64,000 nt of DNA from Aselliscus stoliczkanus (GCA_033961575.1 CM066735.1:36289501-36353500), one strand, 5' to 3'; counted from the stretch's first letter, positions 43,857 through 58,121 are shown. The notes: generated by a model from the sequence alone, not told the origin. Numbers and translations: made by a program.

Positions 43857-43924
43857 GTAGCTATAGTAATACCAGCCATCAATTACTAAAAAATAATAGG
43901 AAACTGAATGTTCTCAAGACTAAC

Positions 43925-44275
43925 ATTAAATTAAATACTACTCAAAGCAGTATGGACATTTTATTAATTATTCTAATCCATAGGCATGGTATAACCTTCC
44001 ATTTATTTGTGTCTTCTTCAGTTTTTTTTTTTTTTAATCAATGTTTTATAGTTTTTAGAGTACAGTTTTTTTCAGCTCCTTGGTTTAATTTATTCCTGTG
44101 TATTTTATTATTTTTGATGTAATTGTAAATGGGATTGTTTTCTTAATTTCTCTTTCTGATAGTTCATTATTAATGTATAAAAATACAACAGATTTCTGAA
44201 TATGAATTTTGTATCCTGCAACTTTACTGAATTCATGCATTTGTTCTAAGTTTTTTGGTGTCATCTTTAGAATAC
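43925..44275 (-). repeat. Inverted 5' part of an L1 (RT region)
   Basis: The minus strand encodes a decayed L1 RT segment (..KVAGYKIHIQKSVVFLYINNE..; about 44100-44260), while the next L1 piece downstream is on the plus strand. This is the inverted half of a twin-primed insertion. Part of the frame is open (90 codons) but it is not a gene. Confidence 0.82.
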
Positions 44276-45345
<1,070 letters not shown>

Positions 45346-45349
45346 ATTT

Positions 45350-46940
45350 TTTTAAAAAATTTAATGAAGAAAATTCCTTCTACTTTTCTGATACCATGTA
45401 CTGTTTTATATTTTCATCACACATTCCAATTAATGTGAATTTCCAAGTTTTCTACACTTTGTTTTTTCTAATCACCTAATTTGACCTTTCTTTCCATGTA
45501 TGCTATGCAGGATGTGGTTTTCTGCCTTATGATGACCACTGCTGTAACTGACCTGCCAGGCCTCTGACTCATCTTTATATAACAGATTCAGTATACAACA
45601 GTACATGTTCTAAAACTATTTGAGGAATGCATCTAGAAAGTAACACAACATCAAATTGCAATATATTTTTAAATTTTATTAACTTACAAAAATAATTCTA
45701 CCACAATGAATTATAATTAATTAAAAATTGTGCGCTGTTTAAATTATCCATGATATTAATATAGTAAAATCTTCCACATTTCAAACCAGGTTGAGTAATG
45801 ATATAGTTACTATGTAGGTTTTATGTTGATTAAAATTTATTTACAGATACTTCTGACTTTCTTAGAGAGCATTTAGTATAGACTCTGTTGGAAGGTTATA
45901 CATAAGAATTAATAATCACCTATACAGCACAAAATTTGAAACTACCTTGTTTTGGAAACAAACAAAACGTCAGATTACAACAGAAAATAATGCCCCATTT
46001 CTCTCACTGCATTTCCCACTATGAAAATATACCTGAATCAAGAAACACAATATTTTATGTAGCTGAATTTTCAGGGAGAAGGTGTAATAATGCCTAAAGC
46101 CATAATTTGTAATAGCATACTAAAAAATATTCATCAACCACAGATGGAGCTCAAATTATCTGCAGAACAAAACTGGAAGTACCTGTAACTTCAAGGTAGT
46201 TCAGAAGGTAATAAAGGCAGTTGGCAGGTTCTTCTCCAAATGTTCCTTCTGGAGTCCTGTCGACTCTCTTTAAAGAGAACATCATCCAACTGACAAATTT
46301 GGAGAAAACCTGCTAAGTTGGAGAAAACCTCCTCGTGAATTTCCCTATACTGACAGGAGTTCAAAAGTGACCACAGATTTTCCAGAACAATAGAGCTTTG
46401 CTTACACTGCTATTAATGTTCCAATACAGAGTTTCTCTTTCTCTCTGAAGGTTAAAGATAAACGTTTGTAGAAAAAAAAATTTTAATTAATTTTTATGTT
46501 GCTTTGATTTAGGGAATTTTTTTTTGAAAACATATTTAACTCATTTACAGTTTTAGATTAAAAAATCAATATAAACCTTATAAATTACTTTTAAAGATTC
46601 ATAATTATTACACATCATTTGAAAAATTAATTTAAAATGATGAAAAGTAATCTAAACAAAGCTCTAGCCAGGAGAGACTAGTAAAAATGAGGTAAGGTGG
46701 CATATTATTTTGTGCCTTTTTATAATTATAACAATATGGGTTATTTGGTCCTGTCAAATCCCTTTAGGAGAAGTTGTGTGGCATTTCAAATAGATTAACA
46801 TTAATATATGAATGAATATATTATATGTGAATCAATTAATGAATACATGAAATGCAAAGAGATGGTCTCAAACAGTAAGAACAAAGGGGAAAGAAAAGAG
46901 AGAGAGAGAGATGACATAGCCTTAAGAGTACTTAAAACAG
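45350..46940. other. Unclassified sequence with a short direct repeat
   Basis: No family called. TTGGAGAAAACCT occurs twice, about 21 bp apart, near 46299-46332. A short (GA)n lies at about 46898-46911. Confidence 0.4.
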
Positions 46941-46944
46941 TAGG

Positions 46945-47135
46945 TTTCTAAGTCAGGACTGAATAATAGCATAATCATCAATTGGGTACTTGTTAAAAAT
47001 GCAAATTCTCAGGATCCTCCCCAAACCTATTGACTCTATAATTCTAATTTTGTGAATCTGTAATCTGTGTTTCAAAATGTTTGCCAGACTTCATCTGCAT
47101 GTTAAAGTTTGAAAGCACTGCACTAAAATTACCAT
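46945..47135 (+). repeat. MER5A/MER5-like hAT fragment
   Basis: 'catcaattgggtacttgtta', 'aaaaatgcaaattctcagga' (46995) and 'gtttgaaagcactgcactaa' (47107) follow the order of MER5-type elements. Confidence 0.6.
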
Positions 47136-47529
47136 CTGCAGATCCTAATATCCCTTATTAATAGAATCCATGACCCCCTCATTGAAAGTCCTCCTTGGCA
47201 GAAACCCTAAATTTCCCAGGAGAAAACAGGAATTATCAGAATAGAATGTCTATTTGATGATCCCACCACACTTACACCTTACTGACATCGCCCATTTACT
47301 CTGCTGTCCCTGCCCTCTGCCCCTGTTCTCATGGAAGAGCCACAGGTGCTCCTAGTTAAGGCAGCAGCCATGCTTGTGTATTATTAGATCCCACCTGCTG
47401 TCACCTGATCAAGGACAGAATTCCAAAAACTGCCTCTTCTCTCTTGCATCATTTTATTTCCTTTTTTAGTGAAACTTTTTTGAGCATATAACCACCTTAT
47501 AATTTGTTACATTAAAAAAAAAAAAAAAA

Positions 47530-47975
47530 CTCTCTTGACTCCTCATGATCTGTTCCCCATGTCTTCAAATCCTCATTGTTTTCTCTTATGTTTCAGATTC
47601 TGCTCCAGTTACACTGTCTTCTTTCTTTCAAGTAACCCAGGAACACTCAACACTCAAACCCAAGGATCTCTGCAATTAGCTGTCTCCTCTGACTGTAATT
47701 TTCCTTCCCTGGACACTTACTTGGTTGATTGCCTCATATTATTCAAGGCCAACCTTACATATCACTAGATCTGAGAGACCTAACTGGATAACCCTAGTTA
47801 ATAGTGTGTCATCACTCTGGGCCTTGGTACTTCTGCATCCTCCTTCTTATACATGTTTCCCTTGATTCTACATCATATAGTATGTTCTAGAACTATGCAA
47901 TTTACTTATTTATTATTCCACTAAAATATAAGACATAATGTAAGGTCTAAGGTGGGGGAATATCTGTTTTTTGTT
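47530..47975 (+). repeat. L2 3' fragment, sense
   Basis: 'actcctcatgatctgttccc', 'gttacactgtcttctttctt', 'gcaatttacttatttattat' (47898) and 'ctaaaatataagacataatg' match the final part of L2 in sense order. Confidence 0.65.
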
Positions 47976-48159
47976 GTTTTTTTTTTACTTATGCATCCTA
48001 TATTTGGAATAATGAGTGACCCCTTCACATGATTAAGAATTAAATGAATAAATTAAAGCAAAGAAATGAAATATACTAGTACAGGATATTTTTAGCACTT
48101 AACATTAACAAAAAATGGAGAAACAGAGAACTTTCATACCCAGCACTGTTCAGGCTTAG

Positions 48160-51100
48160 AAATGAAAGTGATTTACTGCTTTTACAATGCCTTATGGTGG
48201 CTCATAATCCCTTGATAGATTCCCTCAAGTCTTTATTTTTGTAATTATTCCCAGAATTAAGAAGAAAAGGGGATTCTGGGAAATGTAGTCCCAACTTATT
48301 TAACATAGTATAAAATATTCACAGTCCACCTCTTATCAACTAGATATCCATACCAGATATTCCCTTTTAACTATTCTTAACTTTCAAAAACAGGCAATTT
48401 TAAATCATTTCCACATAACATAATGCAATTATTCCTTATACAATCAGAAACATACTAAATTACTTCCCAAAAGAGAATACAAAACCCCATATCACATTTA
48501 TTTATCTTGGTTGAAGTTTGAGTCCACTTCTAAATGAGTCACAAACACTTGAATATCCTTAAATTCTGCTATAGCATGTTAATCATTAATAAAACATTTT
48601 ATTTCAGCTGATAAAGCAACGGAATGCAAGTGGTGAATAATTATTTAATATATACAGTGATATATTCATATACAAATAAAAAAGGAACTATTATAACTAT
48701 TATATTCCTTATTTCATATTTTGTTACTGGTATTTATATCTGCTTATTACACTGCCCATTGTATATTCCTTCATCCTCAGCAAGCAAGATGCCTGTCCAT
48801 GAGTCCTTGTATTGTGGAATGCCCAACACTTAACCGATTACTGGGTTGTAATTGTTTTCTGTTAACTTTTATCATAGGACATGGAAGTCCTGAGAGGTGT
48901 CCCATGGGTTATCCTTCATTGTATACATACATCTCTGTCCCCATTGTGTAGTAGCATCCCAATTTCTATTTGAAAGTGAGGGTTAAGCACCCTATTCAAT
49001 ACAGCAACTCACTTTTCTGCCTGTTGGTTTACTGGACTGAAGAGTCCAAAGAGACCATATGGCAGTCTCTCTCAACTTCCAGTTTAATGGAACAATTTCC
49101 ATGTCCCCTGCTGAAAGCATCCATTCACAGTGAAACTAAGAGCTGGATATCCACAGAGAACAAAGTTGTAAAGATGGAAAATAAAATGATTTCTGTTCAG
49201 TCATTAGAGATAATGATGAGAGAACCTGCTCCTATTTCATCCCTTTGAGTCCTGGACCTATGACCACTAGTTATGGGATGAACAACACCATATACTGGTA
49301 TCAATTGCTGATTGAGAATATACATATGCTGGATTACATTATCCCAGCCTTGGAAGATAGTGCCATCAGCTTGCACTACAGGTGAATTTCCAATTTGCTA
49401 TTCTACTGGGACAACTATTTCAGGATGAGACTCAATATGATAAAACCAGTCAGTTCCATGAGCATGCATTCATTGTTAAATTTTATCTTATATAAAATGA
49501 GTCCCTTGGTCAAAAGCAATACAATGTTGAATTGCATAATGGTGCATAAGTCATTCTGTGACTACATGAATAATGATTTGTGCAGAAACACTGGAACTCT
49601 GGTGGATACATCCATATACAAGGTAAATGAAAACTACCTTTTCTAAGAGGAGAGCACTCAATGCAGACAACCTGCTACAGGTAGATAGCTATATGAATCC
49701 TTTAGAGAGTGATGCGATATTGGAGGCTCAGTGTGACCATTGAGTATGCAGACCGCAAGTGCCAAGTAGCTGATGGCAAGTGAGACACTCAGCAATAGGT
49801 ATTGTTTAGTGAATCCATGCATAACATAGTCCCTACTGCCACAGCCACTTTGTTATGGGCCAATTTTGTGAGGACAGAATGATTGGGAAAAGGTTGAACA
49901 ATGTCTACAGAACAGAACATTTTGTATCCACCTACTTACTAAGATCCTCTTCTGGTGAGATTGCTTCTTGGGCAAACAACTTAAAAACTCTTAGAATCTC
50001 TGTTAACTGCTAGAACTAATACAGTGAATCCAGCCAACAAATATGATTTCACCCAACATTCACCTTTAGGAAACACTGATATAAACTGGCAAAATCTTAC
50101 ATTCTTTTGACTCTCCTCACAGGATATAATTTATAACTTACCACCTGGGGCCTTCAGAATTAAATTTAATTCGGTTCTAGAAACCATGAGGGATGGTGGG
50201 ACTAGTGCTTAGGAATATCAGCAATTTCCTTCCTGGCAATTGGTTCTTCCAGCAAAGGGAGACCTTGTCCCTTAGAAAGGAAAGTCTGCTTCTGAAGGCA
50301 GAGGAAGTTCAGCAGAATTAGCAATCGAGATTTCTAACTTTTAAAGATTCACACATTGCTATCTAACCTATGTCTAAATTTTAACGTAGGAGTCCTTGAG
50401 AGGTCCTGAATTCAATTTTCATTGCAATTCAACCACCCACAAGATTAGACTGAAGGATTGGTTTTTATAATCTTGTCTCCATGTGTACAGAGGATAAGAG
50501 TTCATTGTAGAGCCATCACAAATTTTTCTGAACCCTTTCCCAGATCTCTAGTTGTGAATTTAAAGCCATGAACTATTTGTTTTTTTGTTTTGTTTTGTTT
50601 TTTCCCTCTAAGTACTACAATGCAATTAGAAACAACCAACAAATTACATTATACTCTTATTTTCACTAAAATATTTCTGGTGGCAATTACGTTGTTACCC
50701 TAAGTCTTGCCCTTCACAAGCATTTGATTATGAGAGTTTAAGTATGACAATGTAAGTGAATGTTTTTCCACAGCTTGTCATGGGCTACCAATCCCTTTTC
50801 ATCACTGCCAACAGTGCCATCAGTGCCATTAAAATTAATCATATCAGAGAAATATCAATGTTCCAGAGAACCCTTCCTGAAGGTTGGGTTTCTTGGAACC
50901 ACTTGCAGGACAAGTGATTAATCGAGGATGCAAAAATAAATGAGTGATACACAGGTAGGGAAATACTGTTGTGATTAACCATTCCACAATTGGTGGGAGT
51001 GTTGTGACAAATTGTAAGGGAGGCTCTTACCCTGAAACTAATGATCAGCCTGAATTAACAGGAAGGTAAGTCAGTAAAATGCTGAACAAGAAGTAGAGGA

Positions 51101-51600
51101 GAGCAGGGACACACTAGAACCCATGAGACAGCCTGGAATCCATACGTATAAGCCACCTCTCTTGATGATGTATATGACCCGAGAAAGACGCTCTTTCTTA
51201 CCTTGTAATAGTGCTGCACACAGTATGTCTGGCCCCGAACTGGAATATATGAAGGAGAAGGTCTGTAATGGGCTAAGGACCTAGTGGTCAGGGTACACCC
51301 CTATGGCAACAAAGTCATCCAGCAGATAAGTGACAATGTGCATGACATAGAGTGACAACAGGCACTCTACATCACTCTTCACTGCATAATGGCTGCTGCT
51401 TTACTTCCATTTTCCAAACCTACAGAAATTCCTTCTGTTGCCAACTGTAATTCATATCCATAAAGGAAAGTGATTTCTGGAAAAATGTAACTCCAATTTA
51501 GCTAAGTTGACAGAATACAAATTCACTATAATCTATGTCAGATGCCATCACAATTTCATGATTAATGCCCACCTCCCTTACTTCACATTATCTTTAAAGA
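48160..51600 (-). mobile_element. Decayed ERV-L-type retroviral relic
   Basis: Between about 49370 and 50000 the plus strand follows, block by block, the antisense of an ERV-L pol (integrase to RNase H) region: 'acaatgttgaattgcataat' (49521), 'gtgccaagtagctgatggca' (49758), 'ccactttgttatgggccaat' (49844), 'ctacttactaagatcctctt' (49931). All frames are broken; no open frame exceeds about 90 codons. A related pair of segments at about 48255-48330 and 51430-51530 lies in the same orientation some 3.2 kb apart. The limits are approximate. Confidence 0.55.
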
Positions 51601-53340
51601 CAAAGACACTGTCATCTCTATTAGTCTATCTGTAGTATACAGTTAATGATGAAAAACATAGAAGATCCTAAATAGATATGTTATATAAGAAAATATATAC
51701 TTGATCATAAAAAGATCTATATAGCTACTCCAGTTCTATTCTAAAAAATGGATATGTTTTTGAGATCAGTAAAGAGGGTAAAAGTGACAAGATGAGAAGT
51801 GTGTTTAAAATCAGCGGACATATACACTCAGGGTTAGGGTTAATATAGAGAAAAAAAGGAAGATAACTTTGGAAATGTAAGTTTAAAAACCAAATAGTGA
51901 AGAAATTTAATGATTAACCATGTAATGTTGAACCTGATAAATGCCATAGTTCAATAGATATGTAATGTCTTTCAAAGACATTTGATTTAAACATTCCTAT
52001 ATTCATAAATAAATGTTTTCTCAATCAAAAGACATTGGACTTTGTCCAATATTAAGTAAGACTCTGAGATTTGTTTTTATATATCACTTAAATGGCAATA
52101 TGCTTTATAAGCTTTCAGTATGATCTGGGCTTTGGGCTTTGCTGATACACTACAAAGAGTTATTAAATTCTTCTTCATTCTTTTTTCCAGTCCTCATTGG
52201 GTAGGTTATAATTTAATTTCAAGTATCACATATCGCTCGCTTTAGAAGACTCTTTCTTTCTTGAGAATCCCATGTATTTGTAACAAGTGCTTTAAAATAT
52301 TGTCCAGGTATTACAATTAACATAACAATACACCAACAAATAATATAATACAACTTACAACTACTCTCTTTGAGTCCAAATCCATATTACCAACAGAAAT
52401 GATCTCTTTTGAAAGGTCTCTATAGCTTTTTCTTATTTTCATGAGTTCTCAAAGTTGCACAGTATTCTTCCATTTTGTACTTCTCTTTAAATCAATCCTC
52501 AATCCCCACCTTTAGTGTAGTCATTCCTCAGTGGAAATCACCACTAGCACCACCACACCAACCTCAGTAAGGGCCCATGGTTTTTAACTAAATTCCTCCT
52601 ACATAGGAGGCTTTCCTTAAGTATCCAGAAATATCTAAGACCAGGCTGAAACTTTTAAAGATGGTTTTGCGAAAGCACAGAAGATGTTCTCTGTCCTTAC
52701 CATAGCTTGTTTACTTCCATATCTGTTTCTTATCTTTCTCTTGCAATCTACATTTCAAAGGCTCCTTTGCTCCCTGATTTCCTGATAAATTCTATCAATG
52801 GGAGGCTATTTCGCAAGATTTAAGGGAAAGAAAGAAGGAAGAAAGGAAAATGTGAGCAATGAAAAGAAACCAAGGGTATTTCTCCTCATTTCTCTCTGCA
52901 TCCTGCAATGGTCTAGTGGTGGCTTCCTGTAATTTCAGTGTCTTTGGCCTGACCCTCCTTTTGTGGCACTGACCCCTTCAGGGTAGCATTGCCCTTGTTC
53001 AAGATCAATTCAGAATTCTGTGGTTTCTGGTTTTCTTCTTGTGCACCTCCTGCCCTAGGGATGGTAGCATCTTCTGCTTATCTCCAGGTTACATTACTAT
53101 CTGTTGCTCTAAAAAAAAAAAATCCTCAACTCTTCCATCATCCTGTTTAATCAATTCCTTGAATTAAATTCCACGGGCTTGAAAGATCTGGATTAATCAC
53201 TATTTCCTAAGTAGATTTTTATGGATACACAGTGAATTCTTATCTGACAATAATCAGAATAAAATATAAATATTTTTAAGAACAGCTCCCCCATCCTTTA
53301 TATTCAAACTCTGTATCTTTTGTAAACCATTACTTGCTAA
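51600..53340. other. Unclassified, moderately complex sequence
   Basis: 52380-53200 has mixed composition ('ggcttcctgtaatttcagtg' at about 52921; 'ctgccctagggatggtagca' at about 53050) and could be an old LTR-type repeat. I cannot name it. Confidence 0.35.
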
Positions 53341-53344
53341 CAAC

Positions 53345-54585
53345 AAACAGGAATGGACACAATGTTAGTCCAAGTCCATATGTACAAAACAAACATTTTT
53401 AATAGCCTCATAATTTGCAAAGGCATATTTTATATTATAAAACAGAATCATCATCTTAGTCTTAAACATCTGTTCTTAGATTACTTTACTTTATGTAGCT
53501 CATCACAATGGAAACACGCTTTCCTTATATGGGCATAATTAAGGGTTCACTAAAATGTTTTCTGTTCCATATCCACCTCTAAAACAAAATAACTTCTAAA
53601 ATAAAATCTCATTTCTACCCAAAAGGAAAAAAATAACAAAAAAACCTTATGGCAATTTGTATCACTACAGTTTTCATCCTGCCTCTTAAAGCAACAAAAC
53701 AAAAACATGCTGTCATACACATAATTTTGGTCAAACTGTATGGTAACATTTATATGAATATAAATAAATATGAATATAAATGCAGAGATACATAGATATA
53801 TCTGAACATCCTCCCCATTTATTATAATAGTTTCAAACAGATTAAGAAAGTAAACTAATAATAGTATAATAGTAACCTCCCTTTTGCCATTTTCCCTGTT
53901 ACTACAATTCTGTATTCTCAATGTGTGGTTATAACCACACCTGGGGATAATTTGGAGGATGCTCTTACCGTACCACCAATCAATAAACCAGGAAATATAA
54001 AGGCTGTCCCAACATTATGAGTTATTTAAACAATACACAGCATAACTTTTCTTATACTGGTATATTCTAAGTGTAAGAATTTGCAAATGTATGACTTAGT
54101 GGTAAGTTAAAGAAACTTTAACTCTTTTTGGTAATTAATATCACTGTTTTCCTTTTAGTACGAGCCTGCTAAATAAGACTCCTAGAGATCTTTTTCAATC
54201 ATTTTCCTATTCCTTTTACCTTACTCTCTGCATGTTGTCTCTACAGGCAGCCCTGCTTTCTCACACAATCTTCTTGCTCCTATGGATGGTGGTATTGCCA
54301 TCTTTTCAGTCCACTCAGTTGACTTAGTCACTCTCACCCCTTAGCTGCAATATACTAACTAAAACTCTTTTAAATGTATTTGCTTCAAAAGGTGACAAAA
54401 TATAAAAATCACAAAACACTTCATTATTTTTACAGAACAGAGAGAGTAGAAAATATACTTTTCCCATCTAAAATTATTGTTTCAAGAACATTGTCAAGTT
54501 TTGGTAAGTCCTTCATGAATAGGCTAAAATATTAACTTGTTTAATATGCAAAGTACCGTTTATAAGTGCTAATACTATGTAGGCA
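53345..54585. other. Unclassified AT-rich sequence
   Basis: No family recognised. A 123-codon minus-strand frame (53550-53921) is Ile/Phe/Tyr-rich, as expected of AT-rich DNA, and carries no motif. Confidence 0.4.
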
Positions 54586-54589
54586 GGAC

Positions 54590-55190
54590 TTTAATGGAGT
54601 TTATGTTCTAGTTCTGAGAAATAAAAATAAATAAGTAAAAAAGCAGTATTATTTGAGTGAATAATAATTACAATTAAAGAAAAAGTTTTAAAATTGATTC
54701 AGAATAACTGAAGGTATGATGCAAAGAGGGCAACTTAATACATGCCATCTCTGAAGGGGTCGCATTCAAACTAAGGCAAAAAATGAGAGGACCAGCCATT
54801 GCAAAGCTTAAGCAATACAGTATTTTTGCTAGAGAAGAAAAGCTTGGAGTGGGAGTGAAACATAATAAATGTTATGATGGTGAATACACAGTTATGAAAG
54901 GAAAATGTTGTACAATAAAGAATGTAGGCCAAAAGCTGATGGCCAACCCTAAGCTCTCAGGTTTGCATAAACAGTTTGGATATTTTTTCTAACTCTTGTG
55001 GGAAGCTATTGGAAAATTTTAACCATGGTAGTGACATCAAGTAGTTTAAATGGAAGACAGGAAACAATTAAGAAGCTATTAACTGCAGAATTTGAGGTAA
55101 GATGTCTGGGGATTGATATAGTGGTGGCAATAAAGAAGGGAAAAATAGATGGATTTAAATTTTATTTCTGGAGTAAAACTTATAAGCCTT
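54590..55190 (-). repeat. L2 fragment, antisense
   Basis: 'gaggaccagccattgcaaag' (54786), 'cttgtgggaagctattggaa' (54995) and 'aaccatggtagtgacatcaa' (55021) follow the antisense L2 coding order. The 69- and 64-codon frames are part of it. Confidence 0.6.
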
Positions 55191-55194
55191 GATA

Positions 55195-55690
55195 ATGGAT
55201 TGAAAGATGGTTATGAGCATCTGTGAGAAATAACGAATAGTTACTAAGTTACAGAAAATAGCATTTTTTGATTCTGTCCTTGCTCTGTTTCTCCTATGAG
55301 CTTAATATTTTCATGTGCTCTCTCAATATGTATGCAAAATAGCCTCTCCTCAATAACCACTAAAGTAAATGTCTATAATACATTTATCCATTTGATTATT
55401 ATGCATTTCCTACATATTAAGTTTTTTTTTAATTAAATAGTAATTCCTGATGCAAGTCCAAATTGAGAAATAAACAAGGCAGAAAAAATAAATCAAATTT
55501 CAATAAAGTAATTATCATAGCGAGCTATCTTATCATTATGCTGTTTTATATAACATATTTAAATTCAAATTTTTACACTCTCCAAACACATGTATTACAG
55601 GAACTAATGGATGAAAAATCTAGAAAATAATGATTAAGATCTTGGCAAGACAAAATTAAGACTGACCAGTTAATAGATCAAGGAAGCTTT
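55195..55690. other. Unclassified AT-rich sequence
   Basis: No family recognised. Confidence 0.4.
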
Positions 55691-55702
55691 CTTTAAAATC
55701 TA

Positions 55703-56151
55703 GGGCCAGCTGAGTGGCGCAATAGTTAGGAGCTGGCTTGGGGCCCCAGCTGTGAGCAGTGGGGCTCCGGTTTGGATCCCACACATGAGGGCCAGTGACA
55801 CTGCCCTCTACAGCTAAGATGGTGAACAGCAGCTCCACCTGGAGCTGGGCTGCTGTGAGTCCCTGGGTGGAATAGCTGCAGCCCCTGCTGCAGTGGGCTG
55901 CCATAGGCTACAGTGATTGTCTGGCAGCCAGCATGAGGTGCCAAGAGCCGCCGTGTGTGGCCGTCCAGAGGCTGGCGACCCATCTGCCTTACCCGGGAAA
56001 AGCGCAATGATAATACCAACATTGGCCAGTGAAGCAATGTCCTCCACAACTAGACTGAAGAACAAAAGGACAGCAACTTGTCTGTTCCCTTTCTCCGATT
56101 TCCCCACATTGTTTCACTCCACAGTTCCCCAATAACATCTTTAAAAAAACA
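55703..56151 (+). repeat. Long tRNA-derived SINE (Rhin-1-like), full length
   Basis: Head gggccagctgagtggcgcaa, an extra cagctgtgagcagtggggct before the B box ggtttggatccc, then the body (ctccacctggagctgggctg; gcagcccctgctgcagtggg; ctccacaactagactgaaga) and the end ccccaataacatcttt plus A-rich tail. The target duplication aaaatcta lies at 55695-55702 and 56152-56159. Frames of 72-107 codons match those in the other long copies. Confidence 0.95.
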
Positions 56152-56159
56152 AAAATCTA

Positions 56160-57445
56160 AAAATAATTTAATAGAAAATAAAATGAATGCAGTCTATACA
56201 AATGATTTTTAAAGTAACTAGTTCTTAGGATTTGAGGAACATTTAATTAGAAATAATAGAATAGAGAAGAAAACAAAGTAGTTCAAAGTATATTAAAAAT
56301 GTACTTATACTCAGAATGACAGCCATGATGAATTCTTACACATGGGGCAAAGATGAACCTGGTGGATTATTAGTGCACATCAAAATTCATAGCTAATACA
56401 AAGAAAGAAGGAAACAAAAATAAGTAAAAAGGTTACTATTTGTAATGCTAAGTATAATATATCCTAAAGGTCAAAAGAGGGGAAAAAAGACATAATTTGG
56501 ATTTGTCATTATTTTAGGAACTATAGTGTTATTCAAAATTAGGTATTTTAACATATGTGCCTCTTTGTTTTTGTTCTCTTACCACATAATTTCATTTTGA
56601 AACCTATTGTTATATTATAGTGTCCCCTGCATTCACATTATTTGCTTCAGTGCTTCACAAAATTCTTCATTCACAATCAATGTTCACAATAATATGTAGA
56701 ATCTCAACACTTTGTTACCATATTTAGTTATTTAATCACTTTTGTCAGTTATGTAAGATGGTATGTTTCCTACCTTGCATCTAGCTTTGGTTAACAAAAG
56801 GTAATTTTTATTTTTAAGTTCACCATCCATTCGTTGGTTCTACTTTGTCTTCAATTTTTACTCCATGAATAGAAAATAAAATTGCCCTGATAATTTTGCT
56901 GTTAAAGGATGACTACAATTTCCAGATAAGAAAATTTGGAATAATTTAATGAAAAGGCAGAAAAATACTCATGCAGCAACTAGACAGAACAATGATGATG
57001 TAGCTCTCTCTTTCATTAATGTGTTATGATCATAGCATAATATGTATATCCCAAAAAAAATTATCATGGCTTTGGAGGCACAGTGTTTATATATATATAT
57101 ACATAGACCAAAACAAAACATGTCGTATATTCACCGCTTTACCTGTAATCTCATATAATGGTATGAAAAAAAAAAAAAAGAAGTCTGAGGAACTGGCAAC
57201 AATGTTCCTTTTAGAAGAGGTTAAAAAAAAAAAAGCAGAAAAACCAAATAAGTGAACAAACAAAAATCTTAATAAGCCTTTCTAACACATGCAGTTTGAA
57301 GTCAACATCCTTTATTCCCAGGATCAAAGGACAAAAAATAAAGTGCAACCATTCTAATGGCAAACTTAACACAAATTTCATACTTCCTAGTCTTGTGACT
57401 TTAGATGAGTTGTTTAATCTATCTAGATCTGATTTGTCATTTGAT
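56160..57445. other. Unclassified AT-rich sequence
   Basis: No family recognised. A-runs at about 57165 and 57224 and a short (TA)n at 57090 were seen. Confidence 0.4.
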
Positions 57446-57449
57446 AGTA

Positions 57450-58109
57450 CACAGAGGGTACCAAAAAAAAATGTATACACATTTTAAGGAAGGAAAAAAA
57501 TCTATTGAAATTATAATACAATGAATGATGCAAGCATTCAGTTGATTAATGCCATCTTTTTTTTTTTTAAAGATTTTATTGGGGAATTGGGGGAGGGGAA
57601 CAGTGTTGGGGAACCGGGGAAGGGGAACAGACAAGTTGCTGTCTTTTTGTTCTTCAGTCTAGCTGCGGAGGACACTGCTTCACTGGCCTATGCTGGCATC
57701 ATCATTGCACTCTTCCTGGATGAGGCAGATCAGCCACCGGCCTCTGGATGGTCACTCATCGCGGCTATTGGCAGCTCATGCTGGCTGCCGGCCACTCACT
57801 GCAACCTATGGCAGCCCACTGCAGCAGGGGCTGCAGCCTACACCATCGCCGGGGCTCGCACAGCCCAGCTCCAGGTGGAGCTATTGTTAGCTGTAGAGGG
57901 CAGCGTCACTGGCCCTCATATGTGGGATCCGAGCCGGGGCTGCTGGCATCCCAAAACCAGCTCTTAACTAATGCGCCACTCGGCCTGCCCTAATGCCATC
58001 TTTTGAGTGAACATCATACTACACATTGCTATGGTAATTCAATTCAACTTCGAAAAGTAATACATAGGTAACATCTCTTAAAATGTGTGCATGTTTTTGG
58101 CAACCTCAG
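57450..58109. mobile_element. Mariner-type miniature element split by a long SINE
   Basis: The left terminal repeat gagggtaccaaaaaaaaatg...cacattttaag and the right one cttaaaatgtgtgcatgttt...ggcaacctc are inverted copies. TA bounds both sides (57448-57449; 58110-58111). About 215 bp remain without the SINE at 57561-57990 and its duplication. Same family type as the 16539-16664 element. Confidence 0.72.
57561..57990 (-). repeat. Long tRNA-derived SINE (Rhin-1-like), full length
   Basis: Plus-strand order is the reverse of the long SINE: aaagattttattggggaatt, cttcagtctagctgcggagg, gcagcccactgcagcagggg, ctccaggtggagctattgtt, gagggcagcgtcactggccc, ending ccactcggcctgccc. The target duplication taatgccatctttt is perfect (57547-57560; 57991-58004). 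The 148-codon plus-strand frame (57521-57967) is antisense SINE and not a gene. Confidence 0.96.
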
Positions 58110-58121
58110 TATGTGTGCATG

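Noticed and set aside
57521..57967. 148-codon plus-strand open frame
   Set aside because: It is the antisense of a long SINE, starting in the flanking target duplication; no domain.
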